Positions 1 through 9,355 of a DNA stretch of 64,000 nt are shown one piece after another (position 1 is the first letter of the stretch; each line of letters opens with the position of its first letter). The stretch covers positions 53,369-117,368 of the forward strand of contig JADZEQ010000012.1 in NCBI GenBank assembly GCA_020850455.1. Direction: 5' to 3'. The stretch is from Sphingomonadaceae bacterium. GTDB lineage: Bacteria; Pseudomonadota; Alphaproteobacteria; Sphingomonadales; Sphingomonadaceae. The notes under the pieces were generated by a model, which saw only the letters and a program-made list of their open reading frames with translations, searched no databases and was not told where the DNA came from. The translations under genes and the position numbers were made by a program.

Positions 1-81
1 TGCATCCGTCCGGTCGCGCCGCCACGGCTGATAATGCTGCTCACCGTCCGACCCGTCGGCATTGTCCGTTTCGCGACCCAT
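1..81 (-). CDS. 5' end of an unidentified gene, cut by the window edge
   Basis: An ATG at 81 on the minus strand opens a frame with no stop for the 27 codons visible before the window ends. It is preceded by a good ribosome-binding site (AGGGA, about six bases upstream). The encoded start is very hydrophilic and rich in Asp, Glu, Gln and Arg, so it is not a signal peptide at the extreme N-terminus. It lies 29 bases after the stop of the M48 protease gene on the same strand, so the two are probably co-transcribed. Too little is visible to assign a family. Confidence 0.55.
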   Translation of the reverse strand, partial: MGRETDNADGSDGEQHYQPWRRDRTDA

Positions 82-110
82 ATTATCCCTGTCTTGTCCG
101 AAGCAATAAT

Positions 111-1520
111 TTACGAAGCGTCGGTAACACCCATGTGCAGCCCGCCACGCCGCCCCCGGTTACTGCGCCGCTCCTCCTCCAAACGGGCGCGGGCGACCAG
201 CGAAATATCCTGCGCGCGCAGCCAATCGGGGGTGCCGACCGGCAGTCCCGCCATCGCCGCTTCGGACGCTTGTAGCGCGGGCCCCACCGCCCCTGTCAAT
301 AATTGCTGTTCCGCGCTGGCCAACCGTGCGCGTGGTTCATCGCCATTATGCGCATAAACAATGCCCAATTGATACCAGGCAAAGGGGTTGTCATTGTCGC
401 GTGCCACGGCGGCGCGCAGCACCCTTTCCGCCTCGGCAAATTGGGCCGGATCCTCGGTCGCGATCAGCGCGTGGCTAAATAATGTGGCGATCAGGGGCGA
501 GCCATCGCTTGCCGCCACCGCCTGCCGCAGGGGGGCAATTGCATCTGCTGGCCGCCCTGATTCGAGCAAAATCTGCCCCTCCAGCTCCAGAAAATAGGGG
601 TCATTGCCATTGCGCGCGACGAGGGTAGTTGCCTCCTGCAACGCCTCTGCCGGGTGGCCCGAACGATGATAGGCATAGGCGCGGGCATAGTGGGCGGGCA
701 CGCTGTCATCGCTGGTGGGGTAGCGTTGGAGCGTCAGGCGCGGTTCGCTGATATAGCCGATCAGCTTGGCGCGCACCCGCTGGAAACGTTCCTCCAGCGC
801 CGGATCGGTCGGGGTGTTCCACGCCGGGTCATGGCTATAGGCATCGCGCAGAAACTGGATGCGATCACCCGACAAGGGGTGGGTGCGGGCATAGGCCTGT
901 GCATCATCCTGCGGTACATTATACCGCATTTCGAGGTTGAGGAGCTTCTGGAAAAACTGGATTGACCCTTGCCCGCTGACCCCGGCGGCCGACAAATAAC
1001 GGGCGCCTGCGGCATCTGCGGTGGCTTCCTGCACCCGGCTATAGGCAAGGTAGCTGCCCAATGCCGCCTGTTGTCCGGCCGCCAAAATCCCCATGCCTGC
1101 TTCGCCGCCGCCCGCCGCCATGGCCGCCGCACCGAGGAGGAGGGAGAGGAGGGCAATCCCCGATGCTTTTTCAATGCCATCGGTGCGCACCGCATGGCCG
1201 CCCGCGACATGCCCTAGTTCATGGGCGATGACGCCCTGCACCTGATTGGCATTGTCGGCATTTTCGATCAGCCCGGTGTGGATATAAACCACCTGACCAC
1301 CCGCGACAAAGGCGTTGATCGACGGATCGTTGATCATCACGATACGGACATCGGCAGGCTGTAATCCCGCCGCGCGGATCAGCGGGTTGGAAATATCATT
1401 GAGCAGCGCCTCCGTCTCTGCATCGCGCAGGATCGATTGGGCCAGCAATGGCTGTGTGGCGAAACCGGTCAGCGCGACCAGCGCAAGCAAATAGGCGAAC
1501 AGCTTCATCACGCTGGCCAT
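111..1520 (-). CDS. M48 family metalloprotease with TPR tail, BepA-like, periplasmic
   Basis: This is a predicted periplasmic zinc protease of 469 residues. Residues 1-28 form a signal peptide with a probable cut after LLAQ. The zinc motif HELGH is at residues 100-104, and the third ligand is in EATAD at 165-169. The C-terminal 200 residues look like tetratricopeptide repeats. This architecture is that of BepA (YfgC), which handles stalled outer-membrane proteins such as LptD; the family is seen directly, the substrate is inferred. A GTG at 1586 would lengthen the protein and overlap the next gene, but the added residues are Arg-rich and spoil the signal peptide. I therefore prefer the ATG at 1520; an ATG at 1508 is the alternative. 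It probably forms an operon with the partial gene downstream. Confidence 0.88.
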   Translation of the reverse strand: MASVMKLFAYLLALVALTGFATQPLLAQSILRDAETEALLNDISNPLIRAAGLQPADVRIVMINDPSINAFVAGGQVVYIHTGLIENADNANQVQGVIAHELGHVAGGHAVRTDGIEKASGIALLSLLLGAAAMAAGGGEAGMGILAAGQQAALGSYLAYSRVQEATADAAGARYLSAAGVSGQGSIQFFQKLLNLEMRYNVPQDDAQAYARTHPLSGDRIQFLRDAYSHDPAWNTPTDPALEERFQRVRAKLIGYISEPRLTLQRYPTSDDSVPAHYARAYAYHRSGHPAEALQEATTLVARNGNDPYFLELEGQILLESGRPADAIAPLRQAVAASDGSPLIATLFSHALIATEDPAQFAEAERVLRAAVARDNDNPFAWYQLGIVYAHNGDEPRARLASAEQQLLTGAVGPALQASEAAMAGLPVGTPDWLRAQDISLVARARLEEERRSNRGRRGGLHMGVTDAS

Positions 1521-1578
1521 AGTCCCAATTTGGCGGCGGGCCAAATGGCTTTGTGTGCGCCGCCGATAGACCCGCGCA

Positions 1579-1848
1579 TCATGCACCTTGGTTCAGGAAG
1601 AAAAAGAAGTAGAGGATGGTCTGTTCGCGCGACAGCCCCTCACCACGGCCCAGCGACCGGCCCGACGCGTCATAGATGCGGTCTCCATCCATCCGCCCGA
1701 GGCTACGGCCCGACGCGTCATAGAAACGATCGCCATCGACGCGCCCCACGGCTCTACCCGATGCATCATAGACACGCTGTGTAGCAGCAGGCGTCGCGAC
1801 AGGCAGAGCCATGGCCACCACCAGCGCAAATATTGCCCCGTGTCGCAT
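1579..1848 (-). CDS. Small secreted protein with three 16-residue YDASGR repeats
   Basis: This 89-residue protein starts with a signal peptide of about 22-24 residues ending in an Ala-rich stretch. Three consecutive 16-residue units follow, each built on the pattern R-x-Y-D-A-S-G-R-x-x-G-R, and the tail ends in four consecutive Phe residues. The units lie at 1776-1729, 1728-1681 and 1680-1633 on the minus strand. I do not know a firm function. Short repeats of this Tyr-Asp...Gly-Arg type resemble small beta-flower or YD-type folds, which is only a suggestion. It sits between rne and the M48 protease gene, all on the same strand. The start is an ATG that gives a complete signal peptide. Confidence 0.7.
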   Translation of the reverse strand: MRHGAIFALVVAMALPVATPAATQRVYDASGRAVGRVDGDRFYDASGRSLGRMDGDRIYDASGRSLGRGEGLSREQTILYFFFFLNQGA

Positions 1849-1929
1849 ATTGGGTGCTCCCTATTCCGGTGGGGCACCATCGGACAGCGGGTCTGAACCG
1901 TTGGTGAAGCCCGCAGCCGCAGCCCCAAG

Positions 1930-1966
1930 ATGGAACGGCCCCGCCATATGGGCAGGGCCGTTCCAT
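1930..1966. terminator. Perfect 12-bp inverted repeat after rne, probable terminator
   Basis: ATGGAACGGCCC at 1930-1941 is matched exactly by GGGCCGTTCCAT at 1955-1966 around a 13-base loop. A run of four T follows on the plus strand at 1966-1969. The minus-strand side has only CTTGGGG after the stem, so for rne (which ends at 2025 on the minus strand) it is an imperfect intrinsic terminator or a 3'-end-stabilising hairpin. No plus-strand gene ends here. Confidence 0.55.
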
Positions 1967-2024
1967 TTTCATGGCGATTTGCACGCGCGGCTATGCGCGG
2001 GTGCGCGCTTAAGGCGTCGTGGCC

Positions 2025-4772
2025 CTAGCCAAAGGTTTTTTGCCACCAACCGCGACGGCGCGGGGTTGCGTCATCAGCCACTTCGCCCTCGGCGGCGACA
2101 GATTCTGCCTGCGTGACAGGCGTGACAGGCGCGGCAGCTTCCGCTGCGGCGGGTGTCTGCACCGAGTCATTGGCCGCGTCACCGGCCGTATCATCGGCCT
2201 TCTTGCGGCTGCGCCGTGCGGGCTTTGCCTGTGCATCCTCGGCGGGTGCTGCGGCTTCGCTTGCCGTCTTGGCTTTGCGCGGTGCGCGCTTGGGCTTGAC
2301 GGGGGCAGCCTCCGCGGCGTCGGCATCCGGCAGTGCTGCAACCCCAGCTTCGGTTGCAACCTCGGCTGCAGCCTCCGTTGCTGCGGCCTTGCGGCTGCGG
2401 CGTTTGGGTTTGGCCGGTGCTGCGACCTGTCCTGCGGCATCATCGGCGGTGCTGACAGGATTATCGCTGTCTTCTGGCGCATCGCTGTGCGATGTGCTGC
2501 TGTCGCCGGCCATTTCAGCAGCTATGTCGCTTTGGCTACCAGCTTCACGGTCGCGCCGCGCCCGGCCACCGCGACGCCCACGACGGCGACGGCGTGCCTT
2601 GCCATCCTCCGCATTGTCGCTGTCATTATAGCCACCATGGTCTTCGCCATCGCCATCGTTGCGCGGTGCAGCTTCAGGCGCATCATTGGCAACTTCACTC
2701 TCGCTGTCGCCACCGCTGGCGCTTCTGTGCGAATCGCGGTCGTGCGCATCGCGGCGCTGGCCGCCGCGCCGCCGCCGTCGCTTACGACCATTGCGGTCGC
2801 CATCGCGCGCATCGCGGGGCGAAGCATCTTCGCCCCCGTCGGCATCATCCCCTTCGAAATCCGCCACATCGCCGTCATCTTCATCAACATGGCGGATTGG
2901 GGTAAATTCGGCGCGCCGTTCGGGCGGTGGGCCGGACCCATCGACGGTCATGCGTGCCCCCTCCGTCTCGCCATCGGGCAAGACGTCAATCCGCACGCCA
3001 TAGCGCGCCTCTATTTCGGCGAGTTCGGCACGCTTGTTGTTGAGGACATAGATGGTTGCTTCTTGACTGGCGCGCAGGACAAGCCGGCTCGAAAGGCCGC
3101 GTGCCGCCTCTTCCTCGAGGAGGCGCAACGCACTTAACCCTGCCGAACTGGCGGTGCGGACAAGCCCCGTTCCCTCACAATGCGGGCAGGCGCGTGTCGA
3201 TGCCTCCAGCACCCCGGTGCGCAGCCGCTGACGGCTCATTTCCATCAGGCCAAAGCCCGAAATCCGCCCAAGCTGAATGCGCGCCCGGTCATTTTTCAGC
3301 GCGTCACGCATCGCCCGTTCGACCTTGCGGACGTGGCTGCCCACTTCCATGTCGATAAAGTCGATGACGACCAGCCCCGCCATATCGCGCAACCGCAATT
3401 GGCGCGCGATTTCATAGGCGGCTTCCAAATTGGTGTTGAGCGCTGTTTGCTCGATATTATGTTCGCGGGTCGAACGGCCCGAGTTAATGTCGATGCTGAC
3501 CAACGCTTCGGTCGGATTGATGATGAGGTATCCGCCCGATTTCAACTGCACCAGCGGCTGGTACATGGCGGACAGCTGATCCTCTGCACCATAGCGCTGG
3601 AACAGCGACACGGTATCGCCATAATGCTTCACCCGCCGCGCATGGCTGGGCATCAGCAATTTCATAAAGTCCTTGGCGGCGCGATATCCCTCATCCCCCT
3701 CCACCAAGACTTCGTCGATGTCGCTATTATAAATATCGCGAATCGCCCGCTTGATGAGGTCGCTGTCCGAATGAATCAGTGCGGGGGCTTGCGAATCCAG
3801 AGTCTTTTCGCGGATTTCGTCCCACAGGCGCGCCAGATAATCAAAGTCGCGCTTAATTTCGGTCTTGGTGCGTTCCATCCCCGCCGTGCGCACGATGCAG
3901 CCCATGCTGCTCGGCAGGCCCAGATCATCAATGACCGATTTCAGCCTTTTGCGGTCGCTCGCCGAATTAATCTTGCGGCTGATTCCGCCGCCATGGCTCG
4001 AATTGGGCATGAGCACGCAATAGCGGCCCGCAAGGCTGAGGTAGGATGTCAGCGCCGCGCCCTTATTGCCGCGTTCTTCCTTGACCACCTGTACCAGCAG
4101 CACCTGACGGCGGCGGATGACGTCTTGAATCTTGTACCGACGGTGCGGCGAACGGCGATAGCTCGCATCGTCGCCATTTTGCCCGTCCTGCCCGCGATGA
4201 TCGCCGCGTGCCCGCCCGCGCCGACGCCCGCGCCGTTCGCGTGGGCCGCCTTCACGGCGCCGTGCATCGCCATTTTCGGCGTCTGCATCGTCGTTGCCCG
4301 CATCATGTTCGGCGCCATCTTCGGCGCCATCATCCAGCGCATCATCGCCAGCAGCCAGATCTTCGCTGTCGTCCCCCTCTTCGCCCTCTTCGCCATCGAG
4401 CGGTAGCGGCGGCGTGATATCCTCTACCTCACCCTCCAGCTCCTCCATTTCCTCTTCGGCGCGCATCGCGGCATCGGCGGCGGCCTGTTCGGCCAGATCG
4501 CGCATCAATGCATCGCGGTCTTCCTTGGGGATTTGGAAATAATCGGGGTGGATTTCGCTGAACGCCAAAAAACCGTGGCGGTTGCCGCCATATTCAACAA
4601 AGGCTGCCTGTAACGAGGGTTCGACCCGCGTTACCTTTGCCAGATAAATATTGCCTTTGAGCTGTTTATGCTCAGCCGACTCGAAGTCAAATTCCTCGAT
4701 CCGGTTCCCTTTGACGACGGCAACGCGGGTTTCCTCCCGGTGGCGTGCGTCGATCAACATACGCGTGGACAT
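2025..4772 (-). CDS. rne: Ribonuclease E (Rne/Rng family)
   Basis: This 915-residue endoribonuclease handles mRNA decay and rRNA/tRNA processing in the cytoplasm. The N-terminal part carries the S1 RNA-binding region (YLAKVTRVEPSLQAAFVEYG near residue 43), interrupted by a long acidic and then Arg-rich insert at about residues 105-210, typical of alphaproteobacterial RNase E. The DNase I-like catalytic region contains the two metal-binding aspartates in VSIDINSG and VVIDFIDME. The zinc-link motif CPHCEGTG is near residue 528. From about residue 600 the protein is low-complexity, with Arg patches and repeated K-P-K-R/R-S-R-K blocks separated by Ala/Glu, the usual layout of a degradosome scaffold. 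The ATG at 4772 has GGAG about ten bases upstream. A leader of up to 590 bases separates it from the divergent amidase gene. Confidence 0.96.
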   Translation of the reverse strand: MSTRMLIDARHREETRVAVVKGNRIEEFDFESAEHKQLKGNIYLAKVTRVEPSLQAAFVEYGGNRHGFLAFSEIHPDYFQIPKEDRDALMRDLAEQAAADAAMRAEEEMEELEGEVEDITPPLPLDGEEGEEGDDSEDLAAGDDALDDGAEDGAEHDAGNDDADAENGDARRREGGPRERRGRRRGRARGDHRGQDGQNGDDASYRRSPHRRYKIQDVIRRRQVLLVQVVKEERGNKGAALTSYLSLAGRYCVLMPNSSHGGGISRKINSASDRKRLKSVIDDLGLPSSMGCIVRTAGMERTKTEIKRDFDYLARLWDEIREKTLDSQAPALIHSDSDLIKRAIRDIYNSDIDEVLVEGDEGYRAAKDFMKLLMPSHARRVKHYGDTVSLFQRYGAEDQLSAMYQPLVQLKSGGYLIINPTEALVSIDINSGRSTREHNIEQTALNTNLEAAYEIARQLRLRDMAGLVVIDFIDMEVGSHVRKVERAMRDALKNDRARIQLGRISGFGLMEMSRQRLRTGVLEASTRACPHCEGTGLVRTASSAGLSALRLLEEEAARGLSSRLVLRASQEATIYVLNNKRAELAEIEARYGVRIDVLPDGETEGARMTVDGSGPPPERRAEFTPIRHVDEDDGDVADFEGDDADGGEDASPRDARDGDRNGRKRRRRRGGQRRDAHDRDSHRSASGGDSESEVANDAPEAAPRNDGDGEDHGGYNDSDNAEDGKARRRRRGRRGGRARRDREAGSQSDIAAEMAGDSSTSHSDAPEDSDNPVSTADDAAGQVAAPAKPKRRSRKAAATEAAAEVATEAGVAALPDADAAEAAPVKPKRAPRKAKTASEAAAPAEDAQAKPARRSRKKADDTAGDAANDSVQTPAAAEAAAPVTPVTQAESVAAEGEVADDATPRRRGWWQKTFG

Positions 4773-5358
4773 GTAAAATTCTCCGGCTCCGCCGCCCGCG
4801 CCGCAAGGGCGGGGCGGAAGGAGCGATTAAGGCGGCGCGCGCTACCGGCGGTGGGGCGACCCAATGGGCCGGTCCCGCACACGCCAAAATTGGCGGCGGC
4901 ATCGAAACTAAAATTTGGGAATGGCCGGTGTCCCCCACCGGCCGGCTATGTGGATAAAAGGGTGCGTGCGCACCGCTCAAGCCCCGCCCCAGTCCAGCAT
5001 CGCCGGTCAGTGAAGGGGGAAAATGGGCGGACATTCGCTCTCTTTCGGTTCGATGGCGGCGAAGGCCCCGTGAAAATGGGGGGCGCGCGACACCAGCAAA
5101 TTTCGTCATCCCGGCCATGATGTGGCGCATCGGCGCGGCACAGGCGCGGGATGCTGTCCTGCTAGCAGTCAAAGCCGCGCGGGGCAACAGGCGGGGCAAT
5201 GGCGACGTGCGAATCATGACCAACACCGCGTTAACCGCTTTCATGAAGCGTGAATTACCGGGGCGCGTGCCAATGGGGGCAGGATTGGCGCGCTGCGAAC
5301 GGGGCATTTCACCCGTCGGGTTTGTCGCCAGTGCGTGTTTTTGGGGCCGGTGCAACGC
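4773..5358. other. 586-bp divergent intergenic region between rne and the amidase gene
   Basis: No coding frame here has a convincing start, codon pattern or similarity that I recognise. It must hold the promoters of rne (minus) and of the amidase-PBP1A-prfB series (plus). On the rne side it is long enough for a structured 5' leader; rne autoregulation through its leader is known in enteric bacteria, but I see no sequence match to that element. Visible items are the hairpin at 4923-4943 and an exact TTATCCACA (DnaA-box type) on the minus strand at 4949-4957. Confidence 0.5.
4923..4943. repeat. Inverted repeat (8-bp stem, 5-base loop) in the rne leader region
   Basis: GGCCGGTG at 4923-4930 pairs exactly with CACCGGCC at 4936-4943. 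It lies about 150 bases upstream of the rne start, on the rne side of the divergent region. It could be a leader hairpin. No T-run follows on either strand, so it is not an obvious terminator. Confidence 0.5.
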
Positions 5359-6639
5359 ATGACAAAGCGACACTCGACGAAGGCAGGGTTAATTCGCCAT
5401 AAGGGCAAGGTGCTAAGCCTGTTCGCCCTTGCCGCCGCTTTATTCCCTCTGTCGCCAGCGCTCGCGGGCGTGCTGACGGCTGTGGAGGTTAGCGGTAATG
5501 ACGTGACGCTCAGCTTTAACGGGCCGGGCGGCGAAGCGGCGGCGCTGGCGCTGGGCAGCCCCAACCGTATTGCGATTGACGTTGCAGGTCATAGTCCCGG
5601 TGCACCGGTGCAGCCGACCGGTGGTGCCGTGCGCAGCGTGCGTCAGGGGCGCATGCCCGGTAATGGCGTGCGCATCGTGCTCGACCTCAATGGGCCGATG
5701 GGCGTTGGCCCGATGCATTATTCACCCGACGGGCGACAGATATATTTTCGCATTGCCCCGGGACTTGGCAGCGAACAGGCGCTGTCGCCGATCCTTGATC
5801 ATATGCCGACACTCGCCATGGCGCGGATGGTTGAACGACGTTATTCCGTAACGGTGCCGATCGGCACACCAGCGACCAGCCTGCCGCTGCCGTCGATTGA
5901 TGGGCCGAATAACCCGGCGCTGCCGCTGGTGGTGGTGGATGCAGGGCATGGCGGGCATGACCCCGGCGCAATCTCACCCGATGGTCGTTACCGTGAAGAG
6001 GATGTGACGCTCGCCATCGCGCGGCGGGTGCGCGATGCGCTGGTTGCCAGCGGGCGGGTGCGGGTCGCGCTGACCCGCGATTCGGATCGCTTTTTGGTGC
6101 TCGAGGAACGCTACGGCCTTGCGCGGCGATTGGGCGCGGATTTGTTCATCTCGATCCACGCCGATTCGGCGGAAAATACGGGGGCAACAGGGGCTTCCAT
6201 CTATACGCTTTCCGAAACCGCCTCGGATCGGGAGGCATCGCGCCTCGCCGCACGCGAAAACCGCGCCAATATTTTGAATGGCATCGATTTGGGCGGTGAA
6301 AATGCCGATGTCCGGTCGATATTGATTGATTTGGCGCAGCGCGAAACGATGAACCTTTCGGTCGATTTTGCCCGCACCTTGCAACGTACGGCGGGCAGCG
6401 ACATTCCTTTTCGCCAAGCTGCATTGCGCCACGCGGGCTTTGTCGTCCTGAAAGCGCCCGACATGCCATCGGTGCTGCTCGAAACCGGCTTTATCTCCAA
6501 CAATGATGATGCGGCACGGCTGGCCAGCGCCAGCGGTCAGAACGCGATTGCGCGCGGCGTGCGCGAAGCGGTGCTGACCCATTTCGCCCGCCGCCTCGAC
6601 AATGGTGCAGGCACGACGACCATAGCGGCGCGGCGCTGA
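5359..6639 (+). CDS. N-acetylmuramoyl-L-alanine amidase (AmiC type, Amidase_3 with AMIN-like domain)
   Basis: This 426-residue secreted peptidoglycan amidase cleaves the bond between N-acetylmuramic acid and L-alanine during daughter-cell separation. A signal peptide spans residues 1 to about 36 (cut after SPALA). An AMIN-like beta domain follows at about 37-140 and targets the septum in this family. The zinc amidase domain runs from about 190 to 420. Zinc and catalytic residues are visible as H197 in DAGHGG, a Glu in REEDVTL, H267 in SIHADS and E375 in LLETGF. A GTG at 5335 is possible, but the ATG at 5359 gives a normal signal peptide. PBP1A follows after 63 bases on the same strand, matching the conserved sphingomonad order. 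Confidence 0.93.
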   Translation: MTKRHSTKAGLIRHKGKVLSLFALAAALFPLSPALAGVLTAVEVSGNDVTLSFNGPGGEAAALALGSPNRIAIDVAGHSPGAPVQPTGGAVRSVRQGRMPGNGVRIVLDLNGPMGVGPMHYSPDGRQIYFRIAPGLGSEQALSPILDHMPTLAMARMVERRYSVTVPIGTPATSLPLPSIDGPNNPALPLVVVDAGHGGHDPGAISPDGRYREEDVTLAIARRVRDALVASGRVRVALTRDSDRFLVLEERYGLARRLGADLFISIHADSAENTGATGASIYTLSETASDREASRLAARENRANILNGIDLGGENADVRSILIDLAQRETMNLSVDFARTLQRTAGSDIPFRQAALRHAGFVVLKAPDMPSVLLETGFISNNDDAARLASASGQNAIARGVREAVLTHFARRLDNGAGTTTIAARR

Positions 6640-6702
6640 ACGCGCCGACATCTGCATCTGGACGCTGGCAGATGCGATAATTCATGCTAAGGGCGCATCT
6701 CC

Positions 6703-9306
6703 ATGTCTGATGCGCCGCAAACCCCCGCCAATCATGCCGCCGAAGCATTGCCGCCGCTGCGTTTGCGGCTGTCGCGCGGCGCCCAAGGGTTGGGCGCGGC
6801 GCTGGTCGATGGCATGCGTGAGGGGCGCGATGCCGTCCGCACCTTATTTTCCGCCAATTGGCACCGGCGCTGGTTCCGCTGGCTGAGCTATGCGGGGGCT
6901 GCGGCGCTACTGTCCTTTTTTGCGCTGTGGTTCTTTGTCATTCGCGGGCTGCCCGACGCATCGACATTGGTCAATTATCAGCCACCGCTCCCCACCATCG
7001 TGCGCGATGTGGATGGCATGCCAACGCACAGCTTTGCCCGCGAACGGCGTGTGCAGCTTGATTATAATGAATATCCGCCGCTGCTGGTGCGCGCCTTTAT
7101 GGCGGCCGAAGATCGCACTTTTTTCAGCCATGGCGGGGTCGATTACCCCGGGTTTTTCGGTGCGGTTTTCGACTATGTCACCAAAATCGGGTCGGGTGAA
7201 CGCGCGCGCGGCGGATCGACCATCACCCAGCAGGTCGCCAAAAATATCCTGCTTGGCGACGAATATTCGATTACCCGCAAGCTCAAGGAAATCATCGTCG
7301 CCTATCGGATAGAAGGGGCGTTGACCAAACAGCAGATCATGACCCTATACCTCAATGAAATACCATTGGGGCGGCAGAGTTTTGGCGTGCAGGCGGCAGC
7401 GCGCGCCTATTTCGACAAGGATGTTGGCGAACTGACGCTGCCTGAAATGGCATTTTTGGCGACCTTGCCCAAGGCACCCGAACGCTATGGTCGGCGTGGG
7501 CAGGAACAGGCGGCCATCGCGCGGCGCAATTATGTGCTCAATGAAATGCTGCGCAATGGTTGGATTACAGAGGCGCAGCGCGCGGCCGCTGCTGCGGCGC
7601 CGCTGGGGCTGATTGACCGGCGCGCCGAACAATTTCAGGCGGTTGGCGGCTATTATATGGAGGAAGTGCGCCGCGAACTCATCGACCGCTTTGGTGAAAA
7701 TGCGACCGACGGCCCGCACGGCGTTTATACCGGCGGGCTTTGGGTGCGCACGGCCTATAATGGGCGGCTTCAGGCGGTCGCCGAACAATCGATGCGTCAG
7801 GCGATGCTGCGCTACCATGGCAATCGCGGCTGGTCAGGGCCGCTCGGCACCATTCCGGTCGATGACCGCTGGCAGAGCCGCTTGCAATCAACCTTTATCG
7901 GCATTGATTTTGACGCTTGGCGGGTGGCCGTTGTCCTCGAAAAAGGGGCGAGCAGCGCGCATATCGGCATGCCCAATGGGGATGAGGGGGATTTGCCCGC
8001 CGGTTATGCGGCGATGTCGGCGACCGGCGGTGGCACCGCCTTTGCCAAATTGCGGGTGGGTGACATCATCCTCGTCAAACTGGTGGCAGGCACGACCTAT
8101 CAATTGCGCACCGTGCCGGGGATTTCGGGTGGTTTTGTCGCGCAAAGCACCTCCTCCGGCCGGGTATTTGCGATGCAAGGCGGCTTTGATTCGCGCCTGT
8201 CGAGCTTTAACCGCGCGACGCAGGCGATGCGTCAGCCCGGCTCGACGATTAAGCCCTTTGTCTATGCGACCGCGCTCGACCATGGGATGACGCCCGCTTC
8301 GATCGTCGTCGATGGCAGTTTTTGCGTTGATCAGTCGGCCAGTCTGGGGCGCAAATGTTTCCGCAATTCGGGTGGCGGCGCGGCGGGGCCGCAAACGATC
8401 CGCTGGGGGCTGGAACAATCGCGCAATTTGATGACGGTTCGCACGGCGAGCCAGGTCGGCATGCAAAATGTCGTCGGCACATTCCGCACCATGGGGATTG
8501 GCGAATATCCCCCCTATCTCGCCTTTGCATTGGGTGCCGGGGAAACCACGGTGCAGCGTATGACCAATGGCTTTGCGATGCTGATCAACCATGGCCGCGA
8601 ATTGCGCCCGCACCTGATTGATTATGTGCAGGACCGTTCGGGCAAGGTGATATTCCCTGAAAATTGGCGCGCCTGTCAGGGGTGCAACGCGCCCGACTGG
8701 AACGGTGGGCCGATGCCGCGCTTTGCACAGACCGGGCGGCAATTGATGGATCCGATGACCGCCTATCAAACCGTCCATATGCTGGAAGGGGTGGTGTTGC
8801 GTGGTACGGCGACGATGCTGCGTGATATGAACCGCCCGTTGATGGGCAAGACAGGGACGACGACTGGTCCGACCGACGTCTGGTTTATCGGCGGCACGCC
8901 CGATTGGGTGGCGGGCGTCTATCTCGGTTATGACCGGCCGCGCAATCTAGGCGGCGGGGCCTTTGGTGGCACCATGGCAGCCCCCATTTTCAAGACCTAT
9001 GCGCAGGCTGCCGTGCGCGGTGAACCCGCGCTGCCCTTTGTCGCGCCAGAGGGGATACGCATGGTGCGCATCGAACGGCGGTCGGGCCAGCGCGTCTATG
9101 GCGCATGGCCGACCAATGAACCGACATCGCCGGTAATTTGGGAAGCCTTTAAGCCCGAAAGCGAACCGCGCCGCGCGATGCGGACAGAAGAAGTGCCGAC
9201 CCAGCCGGTCGCGCGTCGTGCCGCGCCCAGCGCGACGACCAACAATCGTCCGCGCAACCGCGACGATGAATTTTTGGATCGACAGGGCGGCGGCGGCATT
9301 TATTGA
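6703..9306 (+). CDS. mrcA: Penicillin-binding protein 1A (bifunctional transglycosylase/transpeptidase)
   Basis: This 867-residue class A PBP polymerises glycan strands and cross-links peptides at the outer face of the inner membrane. An N-terminal cytoplasmic segment is followed by one membrane helix at about residues 64-86. The GT51 transglycosylase domain has catalytic E136 in AAEDRTFF and the GGSTITQQ motif. An OB-like insert precedes the transpeptidase, where the active-site serine is S514 (STIK, K517), S573 starts the SRN motif and K716 starts KTGT. The C-terminal 60 residues are a Pro/Arg-rich tail. All catalytic motifs are intact. It lies between the cell-wall amidase and prfB. Confidence 0.96.
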   Translation: MSDAPQTPANHAAEALPPLRLRLSRGAQGLGAALVDGMREGRDAVRTLFSANWHRRWFRWLSYAGAAALLSFFALWFFVIRGLPDASTLVNYQPPLPTIVRDVDGMPTHSFARERRVQLDYNEYPPLLVRAFMAAEDRTFFSHGGVDYPGFFGAVFDYVTKIGSGERARGGSTITQQVAKNILLGDEYSITRKLKEIIVAYRIEGALTKQQIMTLYLNEIPLGRQSFGVQAAARAYFDKDVGELTLPEMAFLATLPKAPERYGRRGQEQAAIARRNYVLNEMLRNGWITEAQRAAAAAAPLGLIDRRAEQFQAVGGYYMEEVRRELIDRFGENATDGPHGVYTGGLWVRTAYNGRLQAVAEQSMRQAMLRYHGNRGWSGPLGTIPVDDRWQSRLQSTFIGIDFDAWRVAVVLEKGASSAHIGMPNGDEGDLPAGYAAMSATGGGTAFAKLRVGDIILVKLVAGTTYQLRTVPGISGGFVAQSTSSGRVFAMQGGFDSRLSSFNRATQAMRQPGSTIKPFVYATALDHGMTPASIVVDGSFCVDQSASLGRKCFRNSGGGAAGPQTIRWGLEQSRNLMTVRTASQVGMQNVVGTFRTMGIGEYPPYLAFALGAGETTVQRMTNGFAMLINHGRELRPHLIDYVQDRSGKVIFPENWRACQGCNAPDWNGGPMPRFAQTGRQLMDPMTAYQTVHMLEGVVLRGTATMLRDMNRPLMGKTGTTTGPTDVWFIGGTPDWVAGVYLGYDRPRNLGGGAFGGTMAAPIFKTYAQAAVRGEPALPFVAPEGIRMVRIERRSGQRVYGAWPTNEPTSPVIWEAFKPESEPRRAMRTEEVPTQPVARRAAPSATTNNRPRNRDDEFLDRQGGGGIY

Positions 9307-9355
9307 CGCTGCACGGCTGCGCCCATTTGACCCTATTTCGTGGAGAATATTTTTC

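Noticed and set aside
2019..4406. Long plus-strand open frames across rne
   Set aside because: They are shadows of the repetitive Ala/Lys-rich rne coding sequence, with Cys-rich nonsense composition and no ribosome-binding sites.
4949..4957. Exact DnaA-box sequence as a sign of a replication origin
   Set aside because: A single box with no cluster, no AT-rich unwinding region and no dnaA or hemE nearby is expected by chance in 64 kb.
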